The notes under the pieces: generated by a model
Told to the model about the DNA's origin: nothing
Seen by the model: only the letters and a program-made list of their open reading frames with translations
The model's database searches: none
In this document: piece after piece, positions 42,957 to 51,209 of the stretch
How positions within the stretch are numbered: the stretch's first letter is position 1
How the letters are laid out: the number at the start of each line of letters is the position of its first letter
Assembly (NCBI GenBank): GCA_014238205.1
Contig: JABABM010000011.1
Location: forward strand, 1-64,000
Length of the DNA: 64,000 bases
Source of the DNA: Phycisphaerales bacterium
Lineage (GTDB): Bacteria; Planctomycetota; Phycisphaerae; Phycisphaerales; SM1A02
Direction: 5' to 3'
Made by a program: the position numbers and the translations under genes

Positions 42957-44020
42957 TGCCAATGCATGATGGTGAGAACAACCTGGTTCTTGTCACCGGC
43001 GGTGGCGGCTTCATCGGGTCCCATCTCGTGGCGCAGCTTCTTGGGATGGGTCGGAAAGTCCGGGTACTTGAACGACCAGGAACTCCGCTGGACCACCTGC
43101 CCTTGGATTCCGTGGATCTGGCGATGGCTGATATCCGGGACCCCGAGGCGATTGCCCAGGCAGCGAGGGGCTGCGATCAAGCTGTTCACCTTGCAGCCAA
43201 TCCCAATCTCTGGGCACGAAACTCCAGTGAGTTCGAGGAGGTCAACCATCAGGGAACCCGGAACGTACTTCAATGCTGTCGTTCCGCTGGTGTGCAGCGA
43301 GTCGTCTACGTGTCAACCGAATCGATCCTGTCTCCCCCGGGAGGGCGGCACACGATCACCGAGGAGACGGTCACTGCGCTGGACGACATGATCGGTCCGT
43401 ACTGCAGGAGCAAGTGGCTTGCCGAACAGGCTGCCATGGATGCTGCCGGTTCCGGGCAGGATGTCGTCATCGTCCGGCCCAGCATTCCCGTTGGTCCCGG
43501 TGACAGATGGATGGGGCCCTTGACACGGATGATGAGGGATTTCTGCAATGGGCGGATCAAGGGGTATCTCGCAGGCGATCTGAACATGATTGATGTTCGT
43601 GATGTCGCGGGAGGCATCTGCAAGGCGCTGGACTGCGGGGACCCGGGAAAGCCATACCTGCTGGTCAATGAAAATTGGACCATCCTTGAACTACTCCAGT
43701 TTCTGGGTGAACACCTTGAACGGGCAGCTCCCCGTTGGCGAGTTCCCTACGCACTGGCCTTGGTGTTTGCCTATCTGGAGGAGTTCACCTGCCGTCATGT
43801 CCTCAAGCAGCGGGAGCCCATGGCGACCGTAACCGGTGTCCGGCTGACACAGCGACCGTTTCGTTTCGATGGACGGCACTCGGCACAGGCCCTGGGCCTT
43901 GAACCAATGCGGGATTGCCGGGATTCGATCATCGAGATGCTTCTATGGTGCAGTACCCAGCCAGGAATGGGATTTGATGCCGCAAACCCCATTCAGGCCT
44001 CCAGCCGGCCATCCCCCTGA
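42956..44020 (+). CDS. NAD-dependent epimerase/dehydratase, HpnA-like
   Basis: A 354-residue extended short-chain dehydrogenase. TGGGGFIGSHLVAQLLGMGRKVRVLER gives the NAD motif, VHLAANPNLWARNSSEFEEVNHQGT resembles the HpnA/dihydroflavonol reductase subgroup, catalytic Tyr and Lys are in GPYCRSKWLAEQ, and VVIVRPSIPVGPGD follows. HpnA-like proteins act in hopanoid-linked sugar chemistry, but no other hopanoid gene lies here, so the substrate is unknown. It overlaps the PanE-like gene (TGATG). Confidence 0.82.
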   Translation: MPMHDGENNLVLVTGGGGFIGSHLVAQLLGMGRKVRVLERPGTPLDHLPLDSVDLAMADIRDPEAIAQAARGCDQAVHLAANPNLWARNSSEFEEVNHQGTRNVLQCCRSAGVQRVVYVSTESILSPPGGRHTITEETVTALDDMIGPYCRSKWLAEQAAMDAAGSGQDVVIVRPSIPVGPGDRWMGPLTRMMRDFCNGRIKGYLAGDLNMIDVRDVAGGICKALDCGDPGKPYLLVNENWTILELLQFLGEHLERAAPRWRVPYALALVFAYLEEFTCRHVLKQREPMATVTGVRLTQRPFRFDGRHSAQALGLEPMRDCRDSIIEMLLWCSTQPGMGFDAANPIQASSRPSP

Positions 44021-44113
44021 TCCGGCAGGGTTGCCACGAGGACATGTTGGTGGCATGATCCCCACTCTTCACGACTGCAATACCATGCACCTGTTCCAAA
44101 GGATCCTTCAGCC

Positions 44114-44893
44114 ATGGGCTTGATGGAAGGCAAAACCGGACTCATCGTCGGCATCGCAAACGAGCGAAGCTACGCATACTTCATCGCAGAATCCCTTCTG
44201 CGAGAAGGAGCGACCTGCCTCTTTACCCACCTTCCCGGCGAGAAGATGGAACGACGCGTTCGAAGATCCTGCGAGTCGCTGGGTGTCGATGATCCATGGC
44301 TTCAGCCCCTCAATGCCGCATCTGATGAAGAACTCGATGCTGTCTTCAAGCAGATTGAAACCGACCATGGAAAACTGGACTTCCTTGTCCACTCGATCGC
44401 CTTTGCAGACAAGGACTGGCTGAAGGAAGGCGCGTTCACACATACGCCGAGGGAAGTCTTCAGGGATGCTGTCGACATCAGTGCATACACCTTTGCCGCC
44501 ATGGCGGATCGCGCTGCACCACTGATGAAGGACGGGGGTTCGATGATCGCGATCTCCTACTACGGCGCAGAAAAGGCCGCGCCGGGATACAACGTCATGG
44601 GTGTTGCAAAGTCCGCCCTGGAATCGACCACTCGCTATCTGGCATTGGAACTGGGACAGAATGAAATCAGGTGCAACGCCATCTCGGGTGGACCATTCCG
44701 GACGATGTCCGCCATGGCTGTCGGTGGATTCGGGAAAATCATGGATGTCGTGGCGGAACGAGCTCCACTTCGTCGGAACGTCGAAGGACGCGAAGTCGGG
44801 GACGCAGCAGTCTTCCTGCTCAGCAACCTGTCCAGCGGCGTGACAGGACAGGTACTCTACGTCGACTGCGGGTTCTCCAGCATCGTAATGTGA
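44114..44893 (+). CDS. fabI: Enoyl-ACP reductase (NADH)
   Basis: A 259-residue FabI. Motifs are GLIVGIANERSYAYFIAESLL, DFLVHSIAFADKDWLKEGAFTH, the catalytic SYYGAEKAAPGYNVMGVAKSALESTTRYLA (Tyr-X6-Lys), and NAISGGPFRTMSAMAV. It performs the last reduction in fatty acid elongation and is the triclosan target. AAGGA precedes ATG 44114. A strong hairpin follows its stop. Confidence 0.95.
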   Translation: MGLMEGKTGLIVGIANERSYAYFIAESLLREGATCLFTHLPGEKMERRVRRSCESLGVDDPWLQPLNAASDEELDAVFKQIETDHGKLDFLVHSIAFADKDWLKEGAFTHTPREVFRDAVDISAYTFAAMADRAAPLMKDGGSMIAISYYGAEKAAPGYNVMGVAKSALESTTRYLALELGQNEIRCNAISGGPFRTMSAMAVGGFGKIMDVVAERAPLRRNVEGREVGDAAVFLLSNLSSGVTGQVLYVDCGFSSIVM

Positions 44894-44911
44894 CTGCCGA
44901 CACTGAAGGTA

Positions 44912-44944
44912 CATGGCCCCGGTCCATGTTGGACCAGGGCCATG
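44912..44944. terminator. Long hairpin between fabI and the convergent small gene
   Basis: CATGGCCC-C-GGTCCA pairs with TGGACC-A-GGGCCATG: 14 paired bases with one mismatch and a TGT loop. It lies between convergent genes and could end transcripts from both sides, although the T-run is weak. Confidence 0.6.
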
Positions 44945-44976
44945 CTGATTTCATTGAATACAACTCTCACCGGAAC

Positions 44977-45174
44977 TCAGGCTGCCTGGTATCCATCGCA
45001 TGTCGAGTTGACTGCGACATGGAGATTGATGTCAGACATAGCCGGCAGACCACACTCCTGCGTATACCCATCAGGAGCCTCTCCATTGACACGAATCTGT
45101 GTCAGGGAATCATCCTGGTGATGTTCGCCGTAGTGCGTACAACTTCCACACTGGCCTTGTTCGAAGCGGATCAT
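44977..45174 (-). CDS. Small four-cysteine protein
   Basis: A 65-residue protein beginning MIRFEQGQCGSCTHYGEHH. Four cysteines are arranged C-X2-C (9, 12) with two later (about 46 and 59, in QECGLP and STCDGY). This suggests a zinc-binding fold or small redox fold. The start is decided by a perfect AAAGGAG ribosome site seven bases before ATG 45174; a longer frame to 45249 lacks one. From memory, similar small proteins occur in other planctomycetes, but I know no function. It is convergent with fabI and divergent from the nitrilase gene. Confidence 0.75.
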   Translation of the reverse strand: MIRFEQGQCGSCTHYGEHHQDDSLTQIRVNGEAPDGYTQECGLPAMSDINLHVAVNSTCDGYQAA

Positions 45175-45378
45175 GTTGATCTCCTTTACTGACGGAACTA
45201 CGAAGGGGCGCCCACCGGGAACCCTGACGAGGAACGGGGCGATGGACAAAGCCTGTCGCCCAGTCCCCCATCGACATGATTATCAACCAGGTCCAGCAGG
45301 AAACCATTGAGAAGCAGGCTCAATTGGCAATCGAGATCGAGTCTCGTTCACATAGGCACTTTCAAGGCAGCGAGTACC

Positions 45379-46230
45379 ATGACCTCCATGACAACAGACC
45401 ACCTTCGTATCGCCCTCATCAGCGATGTCTTCCATGGAAATGATGGGGAAGACCGACTTCGCTCAAGGCTCGAGGAATCCCGGAATGCAGGAGCCTCCCT
45501 TGCAGTCCTGCCAGAACTTGGGGTACTTCCATGGGTCCCCGCGACGCAGGATGCTCGTGATGAAGATGCAGAAGAACCAGGAGGGACACTCCAGGGCATG
45601 CAGTCACGCCTTGCTGCCGAAGTCGGGATCGGGCTGCTTGGCGGAGCCATTGTCCGTGACGAGTCAGGACATCGTTACAACACGTGCATCCTTTTCGATG
45701 ACCAGGGCAACCAACTCCACTCGTACAGGAAAATTCATATCCCAGACGAATCGGGCTTCCACGAGATCGATCACTACGAACCAGGGGATGACCCTCCCAC
45801 GCCCTTCGATGCCTTCGGCTGGAAACTGGGGATCCAGATCTGCAGTGATGTGAATCGACCAACCGGATCACACCTGCTGTCAGCCCGGGGGTGCCAGTGC
45901 ATTCTTGCACCTCGCTCGACGGAGCAGGCGACCTGGTGGAAATGGCGACCGGTCCTGATCGCCAATGCACTGACGACCTGCACATTCGTTCTGTCGGTGA
46001 ATCGACCGGCCGAAGAACAAGGCGTCAAGATAGGCGGGCCATCCATCGCCATAGCCCCAACGGGGGAAGTCCTCCTCGAGACAACTGAACCAGTCGGCAT
46101 CGTGGAACTTCATCGAGATCTGCTCGACCAGGCGAGAAAGGACTACCCGGGGTACCTGGCCGTCCCCAGCAGCATGTATGCACGAGGCTGGGCGACCATC
46201 CCGCCCCGCCAGGCACATGAAACACCATGA
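45379..46230 (+). CDS. Carbon-nitrogen hydrolase (nitrilase superfamily)
   Basis: A 283-residue member of the nitrilase superfamily. The catalytic triad is recognisable: Glu in LAVLPELGVLPW, Lys in HSYRKIHIPDESGFHE and Cys in LGIQICSDVNRP. The late APTGEVLLET strand is typical. Substrates in the family include N-carbamoylputrescine, ureidopropionate and omega-amides, and the sequence alone does not decide. The GIQICSDVNRP context and an acidic insert after LGVLPWVP differ from the best-known subfamilies. ATG 45388, with TACCAT seven bases before it, is an alternative start. Confidence 0.85.
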   Translation: MTSMTTDHLRIALISDVFHGNDGEDRLRSRLEESRNAGASLAVLPELGVLPWVPATQDARDEDAEEPGGTLQGMQSRLAAEVGIGLLGGAIVRDESGHRYNTCILFDDQGNQLHSYRKIHIPDESGFHEIDHYEPGDDPPTPFDAFGWKLGIQICSDVNRPTGSHLLSARGCQCILAPRSTEQATWWKWRPVLIANALTTCTFVLSVNRPAEEQGVKIGGPSIAIAPTGEVLLETTEPVGIVELHRDLLDQARKDYPGYLAVPSSMYARGWATIPPRQAHETP

Positions 46231-46295
46231 GAACCTGAACTGCGAAGCAATGATTGGTGTGGTACAACCGTTCTCCAGACCACAGGAGACGAACC

Positions 46296-47471
46296 ATGAC
46301 CAACCTTCAAACCATCAATCAGCGGCTTGAGAACCTCGAGACGAGGCTCAGGAAGCGTGACACGCAGTTGCGACACCATCGCATCATTCTTGCCGGGGTT
46401 GCTCTGGCAACGCCCCTGCTCCTGCTCTCAGGCGCAGGGGACATCCGCTTCGAGACCATCCAGCTTTCACGGCTTGAGATCGTCGACGAAGAAGGCAATG
46501 TTGCGATGGCTCTTTCAGCTGGAGACAAGGGTGGACAATTCGATATCTGGAACTCCAGCAGCCGGAATGTCATGCGACTCTCCTCGAACGAACACGGAGG
46601 CGACCTGGCAATCTGGAATACGGAGGGAAAGAGTGTTGCTGGAGCATGGGCCACCTCCAATGGGGGCGCGATTGCAACATGGAATGGAAAAGGGCAGAAA
46701 GCGGCACGCCTGGAAGGCACGGATGACCATGGCTTCCTGAGCCTCTTCGGCACATCTCCTGAGCCGATGCTTCAACTTCGTGGAGAACCCGATGGTGGTC
46801 GAGTCGTACTCCTTGATGCGAATGGAAATGACGGCTTCCTTGTGGAGCCCACCTCCAGCGGCATGTCCATGTCGCTCTTCCCGAACGAGGGCATGGATCG
46901 CCTTTCAATGACGGCAGATGACAATGGCAGCCATATTTCCCTTTCGTCACTGGGCGGAGGCGTATACATCAAGTCCGATGCGGTTGAATCGACACCCGGA
47001 ATGGTCATCCTCAACAGCAATGGTCACACCGCGGTACGAACCGGTCTCCGCCCGGAAGGTGGAGGGCAACTGCAGGTTCGATCCGCCACGGGAGAAACAG
47101 TCGGCATGCTCAGGAGCGACCAGTCTGGGAATGGGCGGCTGGATCTGGGCAACAATGACGGCAACATGTTGATCACCATGCAGATCCCCCCGGAACGAGG
47201 GCCAACCCTCGCATTGATCTCACCCTGGGGCAAGTCCATGTGCGTTCTTGCTGGGACCGAAGAAGGTGGCGTCATCAACTTGATGAACCGCAATGGTGTT
47301 CCAGTTGTCACATCGGGAACAGCCGGGAATCGTCGAGGCGGAAGCATGACGATCCAGAATCAACGAGGCATGACCGTTGTCAGCGCCGGAAGCGATGAGC
47401 AATCCTCGGGCCAACTGAGACTCCACGCAGCAGATGGGAAGACACGCGAGGTCCTGCCTCCCAGGAAATAA
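46296..47471 (+). CDS. Membrane-anchored protein with beta-strand repeats
   Basis: A 391-residue protein of unknown function. A basic coiled-coil-like helix (NLQTINQRLENLETRLRKRD) precedes one membrane helix (about 31-49, LAGVALATPLLLL). From about residue 55 the sequence consists of some 14 short repeats of about 20-25 residues with the pattern G-G-x-hydrophobic-x-hydrophobic-x-Asn-x-x-Gly (WNSSSRNVMRL, WNTEGKSV, LDANGNDGFL, NSNGHTAV, MNRNGVPVV, IQNQRGMTVV), suggesting a beta-roll or beta-helix outside the membrane. AGGAGA precedes ATG 46296. The topology suggests a surface or periplasmic fibre, possibly trimeric. Confidence 0.75.
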   Translation: MTNLQTINQRLENLETRLRKRDTQLRHHRIILAGVALATPLLLLSGAGDIRFETIQLSRLEIVDEEGNVAMALSAGDKGGQFDIWNSSSRNVMRLSSNEHGGDLAIWNTEGKSVAGAWATSNGGAIATWNGKGQKAARLEGTDDHGFLSLFGTSPEPMLQLRGEPDGGRVVLLDANGNDGFLVEPTSSGMSMSLFPNEGMDRLSMTADDNGSHISLSSLGGGVYIKSDAVESTPGMVILNSNGHTAVRTGLRPEGGGQLQVRSATGETVGMLRSDQSGNGRLDLGNNDGNMLITMQIPPERGPTLALISPWGKSMCVLAGTEEGGVINLMNRNGVPVVTSGTAGNRRGGSMTIQNQRGMTVVSAGSDEQSSGQLRLHAADGKTREVLPPRK

Positions 47472-47509
47472 CTCCATCGGCCCCTCCAGACCGCAGAGCT
47501 CCTACAACC

Positions 47510-47533
47510 CCATCCACAGTGCCCTGTGGATGG
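47510..47533 (+). terminator. Perfect 10 bp hairpin
   Basis: CCATCCACAG and CTGTGGATGG pair without mismatch around a TGCC loop, 38 bases after the beta-repeat gene. The following sequence is only modestly T-rich. Confidence 0.55.
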
Positions 47534-47604
47534 ACTTTCACCTTGCCTGATGCGTGCACGGCTCCATTCTTCAACCATGGGCTTCTGCCCACGGGAGGAG
47601 AATC

Positions 47605-48054
47605 ATGATGCTCAGCAACAAACACGGATATCGGCTTGTAGGCCATGAAGATCCTGAAACAGCTGCCGCCTGGAATCGGATGGCTGCACGGAGCTGCATC
47701 TCGGAAGAGAACCTCTCCGCAGCACGAATCCATCTTGGGACGGTTGACCCCCGATGGAAACTGGCCCGGCTTGCCTACGACACGCTCAAGCGAGGTCCCC
47801 TCTCACCCGAGCAGCGTGAGGGGCTCGTGAGTACTGCAGGAACCCTTGGGCTTCGCCCATTCGATGCATCCCTGATCATCGCCATCGCCCAGGATCATGC
47901 GAGGACAGGACGATCGCTTGCCGAAGCTGCACCGACACTGCGCCTCGTACACCCGGTGTCCCAGGTCCGCAACTGGTGGACATCGCGACGATTCTGGTCG
48001 ATCACCCTCGGCGGCAGCCTGCTTGCCGCCCTCGTGCTGCTTGCCCTGGCCTGA
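47605..48054 (+). CDS. Small tail-anchored membrane protein of unknown function
   Basis: A 149-residue protein. The body is soluble and helical (TAAAWNRMAARSCISEENLSAARIHLGTVDPRWKLARLAYDTL), and the last 20 residues (FWSITLGGSLLAALVLLALA) form one membrane helix ending at the C-terminus, giving a tail-anchored topology. GGGAGGAG lies shortly before tandem ATG codons, strongly supporting 47605. I do not recognise the family. It follows the beta-repeat gene by 133 bases. Confidence 0.72.
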   Translation: MMLSNKHGYRLVGHEDPETAAAWNRMAARSCISEENLSAARIHLGTVDPRWKLARLAYDTLKRGPLSPEQREGLVSTAGTLGLRPFDASLIIAIAQDHARTGRSLAEAAPTLRLVHPVSQVRNWWTSRRFWSITLGGSLLAALVLLALA

Positions 48055-48077
48055 CTCGATCCGAGACATGACATTGA

Positions 48078-48794
48078 TCAGATGATCGAGATGCGACCCT
48101 CTTCATCTCGGATGGCACTGCCAAGTTCGATCAGCGCCTCCAAGGCAGCATCCTGTTCGGCTTCCTTCTTGCTTGAACCCCAACTGGGCGAAAAAGATCG
48201 GCCGTTGAACTCGACACAGACCTCGAAGCATTTTGCATGATCCGGCCCCTGCTCATCAAGCACGGTATAGATCGGCGCATGCCCACACTCCTGCTGTGCA
48301 TATTGCTGGAGGACTGATTTGAAATTATGATGATGGCCTGACTCCTCCGCCTGGTGCACCATCTGCCGCATCTCGCGAAGTATGAGTGCCCGAGCCGGCT
48401 CCAGGCCACCGTCAACGTACATCGCACCGATCAGGGATTCGTAGACCGCTGCGCCGATCGAGGGAGGCAGGGATGATCGTGATGCCATCCCCTTGCCCAG
48501 TTCAAGAAGTTCTGCAAGTGACAACTGCTCAGCAACCGTGGCGCAACTCTTTCGACTTACGACCGTTGACTTGATCTTCGTCATTTCTCCTTCCAGCAGG
48601 TTGCCGAACGTGGAGAAGATGTAGTCACAGATCACCATCCCGAGGATGGCATCTCCAAGGAATTCGAGACGCTCGTTGCTCAGCACCCGCTCTTCCGTCG
48701 CAGATGCATGGATCAACGACTTGGCCAGCAGCTCACGGTCGGTGAAACTGTATCCAAGGATCTCTTCCGCCTTTTCAAGACGATCACTGTCCAT
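48078..48794 (-). CDS. rnc: Ribonuclease III
   Basis: A 238-residue RNase III. The nuclease domain has EKAEEILGYSFTDRELLAKSLIHAS, the signature NERLEFLGDAILGMVICDYIF (catalytic Glu/Asp) and the second metal site in AAVYESLIGAMYVDGGLEPA. The dsRNA-binding domain follows (FKSVLQQYAQQECGHAPIYTVLDEQGPDHAKCFEV and a late GSSKKEAEQDAALEALIEL). It processes rRNA precursors. Start ATG 48794 has AAGGAG five bases upstream; a longer frame to 48989 is unsupported. Confidence 0.95.
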   Translation of the reverse strand: MDSDRLEKAEEILGYSFTDRELLAKSLIHASATEERVLSNERLEFLGDAILGMVICDYIFSTFGNLLEGEMTKIKSTVVSRKSCATVAEQLSLAELLELGKGMASRSSLPPSIGAAVYESLIGAMYVDGGLEPARALILREMRQMVHQAEESGHHHNFKSVLQQYAQQECGHAPIYTVLDEQGPDHAKCFEVCVEFNGRSFSPSWGSSKKEAEQDAALEALIELGSAIRDEEGRISII

Positions 48795-48982
48795 GCCCGC
48801 TCCTTGCCAGTTCAGATCATGGCGATCCGCTGGCCGACTCACTGTTCCAGAGCGTGGATTGATCAGTCCCGCTGCCGAGGACCCGGAAATTCCGGTGCCG
48901 GCAACCGACTGGCAAACCCTCGCAACAAGGCAACTTCCAACCCCCCGATCATACCCCCATACAAGGCCCATACCGGTATCAA

Positions 48983-49011
48983 CTGGCATCCTGGCGTGTT
49001 TCTTGTATGAT
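48983..49011 (+). promoter_or_regulatory. Sigma70-type promoter for rpmH
   Basis: CTGGCA (48983-48988) and TATGAT (49006-49011) are separated by exactly 17 bases. The predicted start near 49018 leaves a leader of about 55 bases before rpmH. The gap 48795-49073 is divergent between rnc and rpmH; otherwise I see nothing in it. Confidence 0.6.
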
Positions 49012-49073
49012 TTCCCGCTTCCCGACTGTTTCCATCAGAGGATGCAGTACCGGGCACTTGAGGATCTTCAATC

Positions 49074-49214
49074 ATGGCCATGCACTACCCAAAACGAAGC
49101 AGCACCCGGAAACGCGTCCGGCAGTTCGGGTTTCGTGCCAGGATGAAGACCAGGCTTGGCCGCAAGATGATCAATCGCAAGCGGAAGATGAAGCGACGGA
49201 TCACCCCAAGCTGA
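49074..49214 (+). CDS. rpmH: 50S ribosomal protein bL34
   Basis: A 46-residue, very basic protein: MAMHYPKRSSTRKRVRQF, then GFRARMKTRLGRKMINRKRK, which is the bL34 signature (GFRARM.T..GRK..NRRR). The N-terminus diverges from the usual MKRTYQPS but keeps the Tyr-Pro-Lys/Arg start. A GAGGAT ribosome site precedes ATG 49074; the second ATG (49080) is an alternative. bL34 is normally followed by rnpA and adjoins dnaA, but here it is alone between rnc and aroK. Confidence 0.9.
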   Translation: MAMHYPKRSSTRKRVRQFGFRARMKTRLGRKMINRKRKMKRRITPS

Positions 49215-49229
49215 ATCGACCCGCGTCGA

Positions 49230-49784
49230 TCAACCAAGTGCTGAAACCAGTCGATCGACCGTCGCATCTGTCGGTTCCTCGACGGCCTTGAAGACCATGT
49301 CGCACAATGCGAGGTAGACCGGATCACGGTCGGCAAGCACATGCTCGATCTCCTGGATGACGCCCTGCCCTGTCAAGGACGGACGGTCACCCTCACGACC
49401 CGCCAACCTCTGGGCGAGCAACTGTTCCGTCGCCTCAAGGTAGATGACCACGAGCCGGCCAGCTTCCTGTGCACTACGAATCGCCTCCCCGACTCCGGGG
49501 ATGATCGGCATCCCACCACCCATGGCAATCACCTGTGACTCGCCTTGAACCAGACCCAGCGCAACCTCCAGTTCCACCTTCCTCCAGGCGGCCTCCCCAT
49601 GAATACGCCAGGCTTCCTGGACGGTCTGCTCCTGGAACATGGCAAGGACACGCTCATCCGTTTCAATGAAATCCATGTTCAGGCGATCTGCAAGTGCGGG
49701 ACCTATTGACGACTTGCCGGCCCCCCGTGCTCCAATGAGCGCCAGGTTCACCGCCGGAGGTTGACTGGCAGCAGGATCACTCAT
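49230..49784 (-). CDS. aroK: Shikimate kinase
   Basis: A 184-residue P-loop kinase. ALIGARGAGKSSIGPALADRLNMDFIETDERVL contains Walker A and the shikimate-binding Asp, VIAMGGGMPIIPGVGEA carries the shikimate-binding Gly-Gly-Gly region, and LAQRLAGREGDRPSLTG holds the lid arginine. It phosphorylates shikimate in the aromatic pathway. The start is ATG 49784; GTG 49793 is an alternative. Either overlaps the end of the fur gene. Confidence 0.92.
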   Translation of the reverse strand: MSDPAASQPPAVNLALIGARGAGKSSIGPALADRLNMDFIETDERVLAMFQEQTVQEAWRIHGEAAWRKVELEVALGLVQGESQVIAMGGGMPIIPGVGEAIRSAQEAGRLVVIYLEATEQLLAQRLAGREGDRPSLTGQGVIQEIEHVLADRDPVYLALCDMVFKAVEEPTDATVDRLVSALG

Positions 49785-50214
49785 GGCTTCCACGATGTCC
49801 GATCAGGTGCAAGCCGACACGGTCGACGGAAATACCCATCCGGGATTCGATCTGATCAAGGATCTTCGAGTCCATGACGGAGAACAATGCTTCTGCCAGA
49901 TCATCCGGCACATCGTGTATTTCGCCCAGGTCATCGAGCCGAAGGTGAAGGTGATCCGTGGTGTCCGCGTCATATCGGTCAGCTCCACCGGGAATCGGAA
50001 GACGGCGGGCAAGCCCCAGCCGACAGAAGAGGGCCAGCGTGTTGTAGACCGTGGCTGTGCTGACATGACAACCCCCCTCCAGCACCAATGACTGAAGTTC
50101 TTCCGCCGTCGGGTGGGTGCGAGTCTCGATGAGGCACTTGTATACGGCCTTTCGGCGGCCTGTATACCGGACCCCGTGTTCCTTGAATATCCGCTTGGCT
50201 TCTACCGGCTGCAT
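49777..50214 (-). CDS. Fur-family transcriptional regulator
   Basis: A 145-residue Fur/PerR/Zur-like repressor. The winged helix has GVRYTGRRKAVYKCLIETRTHPTAEELQ and STATVYNTLALFCRLGLARRL, with DTTDHLHLRLDDLGEIHDVPD as the dimer metal-site region. The usual C-terminal CxxC zinc site is missing, and HHxH is changed to DHLH, so metal sensing differs from E. coli Fur; it is closer to PerR/Irr-like types. ATG 50214 follows a palindrome and a TACTAT-like box (50224-50229) and is preferred over a longer frame. Confidence 0.88.
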   Translation of the reverse strand: MQPVEAKRIFKEHGVRYTGRRKAVYKCLIETRTHPTAEELQSLVLEGGCHVSTATVYNTLALFCRLGLARRLPIPGGADRYDADTTDHLHLRLDDLGEIHDVPDDLAEALFSVMDSKILDQIESRMGISVDRVGLHLIGHRGSHE

Positions 50215-50236
50215 GGTCGATTCATAGTATTCCCAA

Positions 50237-50256
50237 GGACTCCTGGCGTGGAGTCC
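50237..50256. promoter_or_regulatory. Perfect inverted repeat between the fur-family gene and uppP
   Basis: GGACTCC and GGAGTCC flank a 6-base centre (TGGCGT). It lies between a TACTAT-like -10 (minus strand, 50224-50229) and any -35 of the Fur-family gene, and 14 bases before the uppP start, so it is placed like an operator. An RNA hairpin is the alternative. Confidence 0.5.
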
Positions 50257-50270
50257 AAAGAAGTCGGAAA

Positions 50271-51209
50271 ATGACCTTTCACCTCGTTGGCACACCAATC
50301 ATGCTCCAGGCCCTCCTCGCCTTCATCCAGGAACAGGCAACCAGCCTCACCACGGCCATGGATGTGAGTGCATGGAAGGCCCTCGTGCTTGGCTTGGTGG
50401 AGGGTATTACAGAGTTCATACCGATCAGTTCAACCGGGCACCTGGTCCTTGCTGAATCCATGCTCGGACTCGACAAGCCACCGGAACTGAAGCACGCAAC
50501 GGACACCTTCATAATTGTCATTCAGGGTGGAGCGATCCTTGCCGTCCTCGGCCTCTACTGGCCCACCATCGTTCGCATGACAAAGGGACTCCTGGGACAT
50601 GATCGTGATGGGCTTCGCCTGTTCCTGAACATCTGCATCGCCTTCCTGCCTGCAGCAGCCGTCGGCCTCGTTGTCCATGGGTGGATTGACAAGTACCTGA
50701 TGGATGATCTTCCCGTCATCATCTTCCTTTTTCTCGGCGGCCTCCTGATGGTCTTCGTCGGCCGCGGAAGCGTCTTTCAACGTACTGATGGGCCCGATTC
50801 ACTGTCGGCACTCCGACCGCGGCATGCACTTGCCATCGGTCTCTTCCAGTGCCTGGCAATGCTTCCCGGCATGAGTCGTTCAATGGTTACGATCGTCGGC
50901 GGGATGTTCGTGGGACTTTCCCCGGCACGATCTGCAGAATTCTCGTTTCTCCTGGGACTCCCGACCCTGGTCGCTGCATGTCTCTACCGCCTTGTCGTTG
51001 ATTCCAACGACAACGGTCACATGGACATGACGGACATGTTTGAACACATGGGAGCACTCCCGGTAATCCTTGGATTCATCACTGCAACCCTGACGTCTGC
51101 CATCGCCATCAAGTGGCTGGTCGCCTACTTGAAACGCCACGGACTCGCAGCATTCGGCTGGTACCGGATCGGCTTTGCGCTCCTGATGGCACTTGTCCTG
51201 TTGACCTAG
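50271..51209 (+). CDS. uppP: Undecaprenyl-diphosphatase
   Basis: A 312-residue membrane protein of the BacA/UppP family with about eight hydrophobic helices. The first signature LVEGITEFIPISSTGHLVLAE and the second LPGMSRSMVTIVGGMFVGLS carry the catalytic Glu, Ser and Arg. It recycles undecaprenyl pyrophosphate for peptidoglycan and can give bacitracin resistance. The start may be ATG 50301. It is divergent from the Fur-family gene and overlaps the next gene tail to tail by four bases. Confidence 0.95.
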   Translation: MTFHLVGTPIMLQALLAFIQEQATSLTTAMDVSAWKALVLGLVEGITEFIPISSTGHLVLAESMLGLDKPPELKHATDTFIIVIQGGAILAVLGLYWPTIVRMTKGLLGHDRDGLRLFLNICIAFLPAAAVGLVVHGWIDKYLMDDLPVIIFLFLGGLLMVFVGRGSVFQRTDGPDSLSALRPRHALAIGLFQCLAMLPGMSRSMVTIVGGMFVGLSPARSAEFSFLLGLPTLVAACLYRLVVDSNDNGHMDMTDMFEHMGALPVILGFITATLTSAIAIKWLVAYLKRHGLAAFGWYRIGFALLMALVLLT

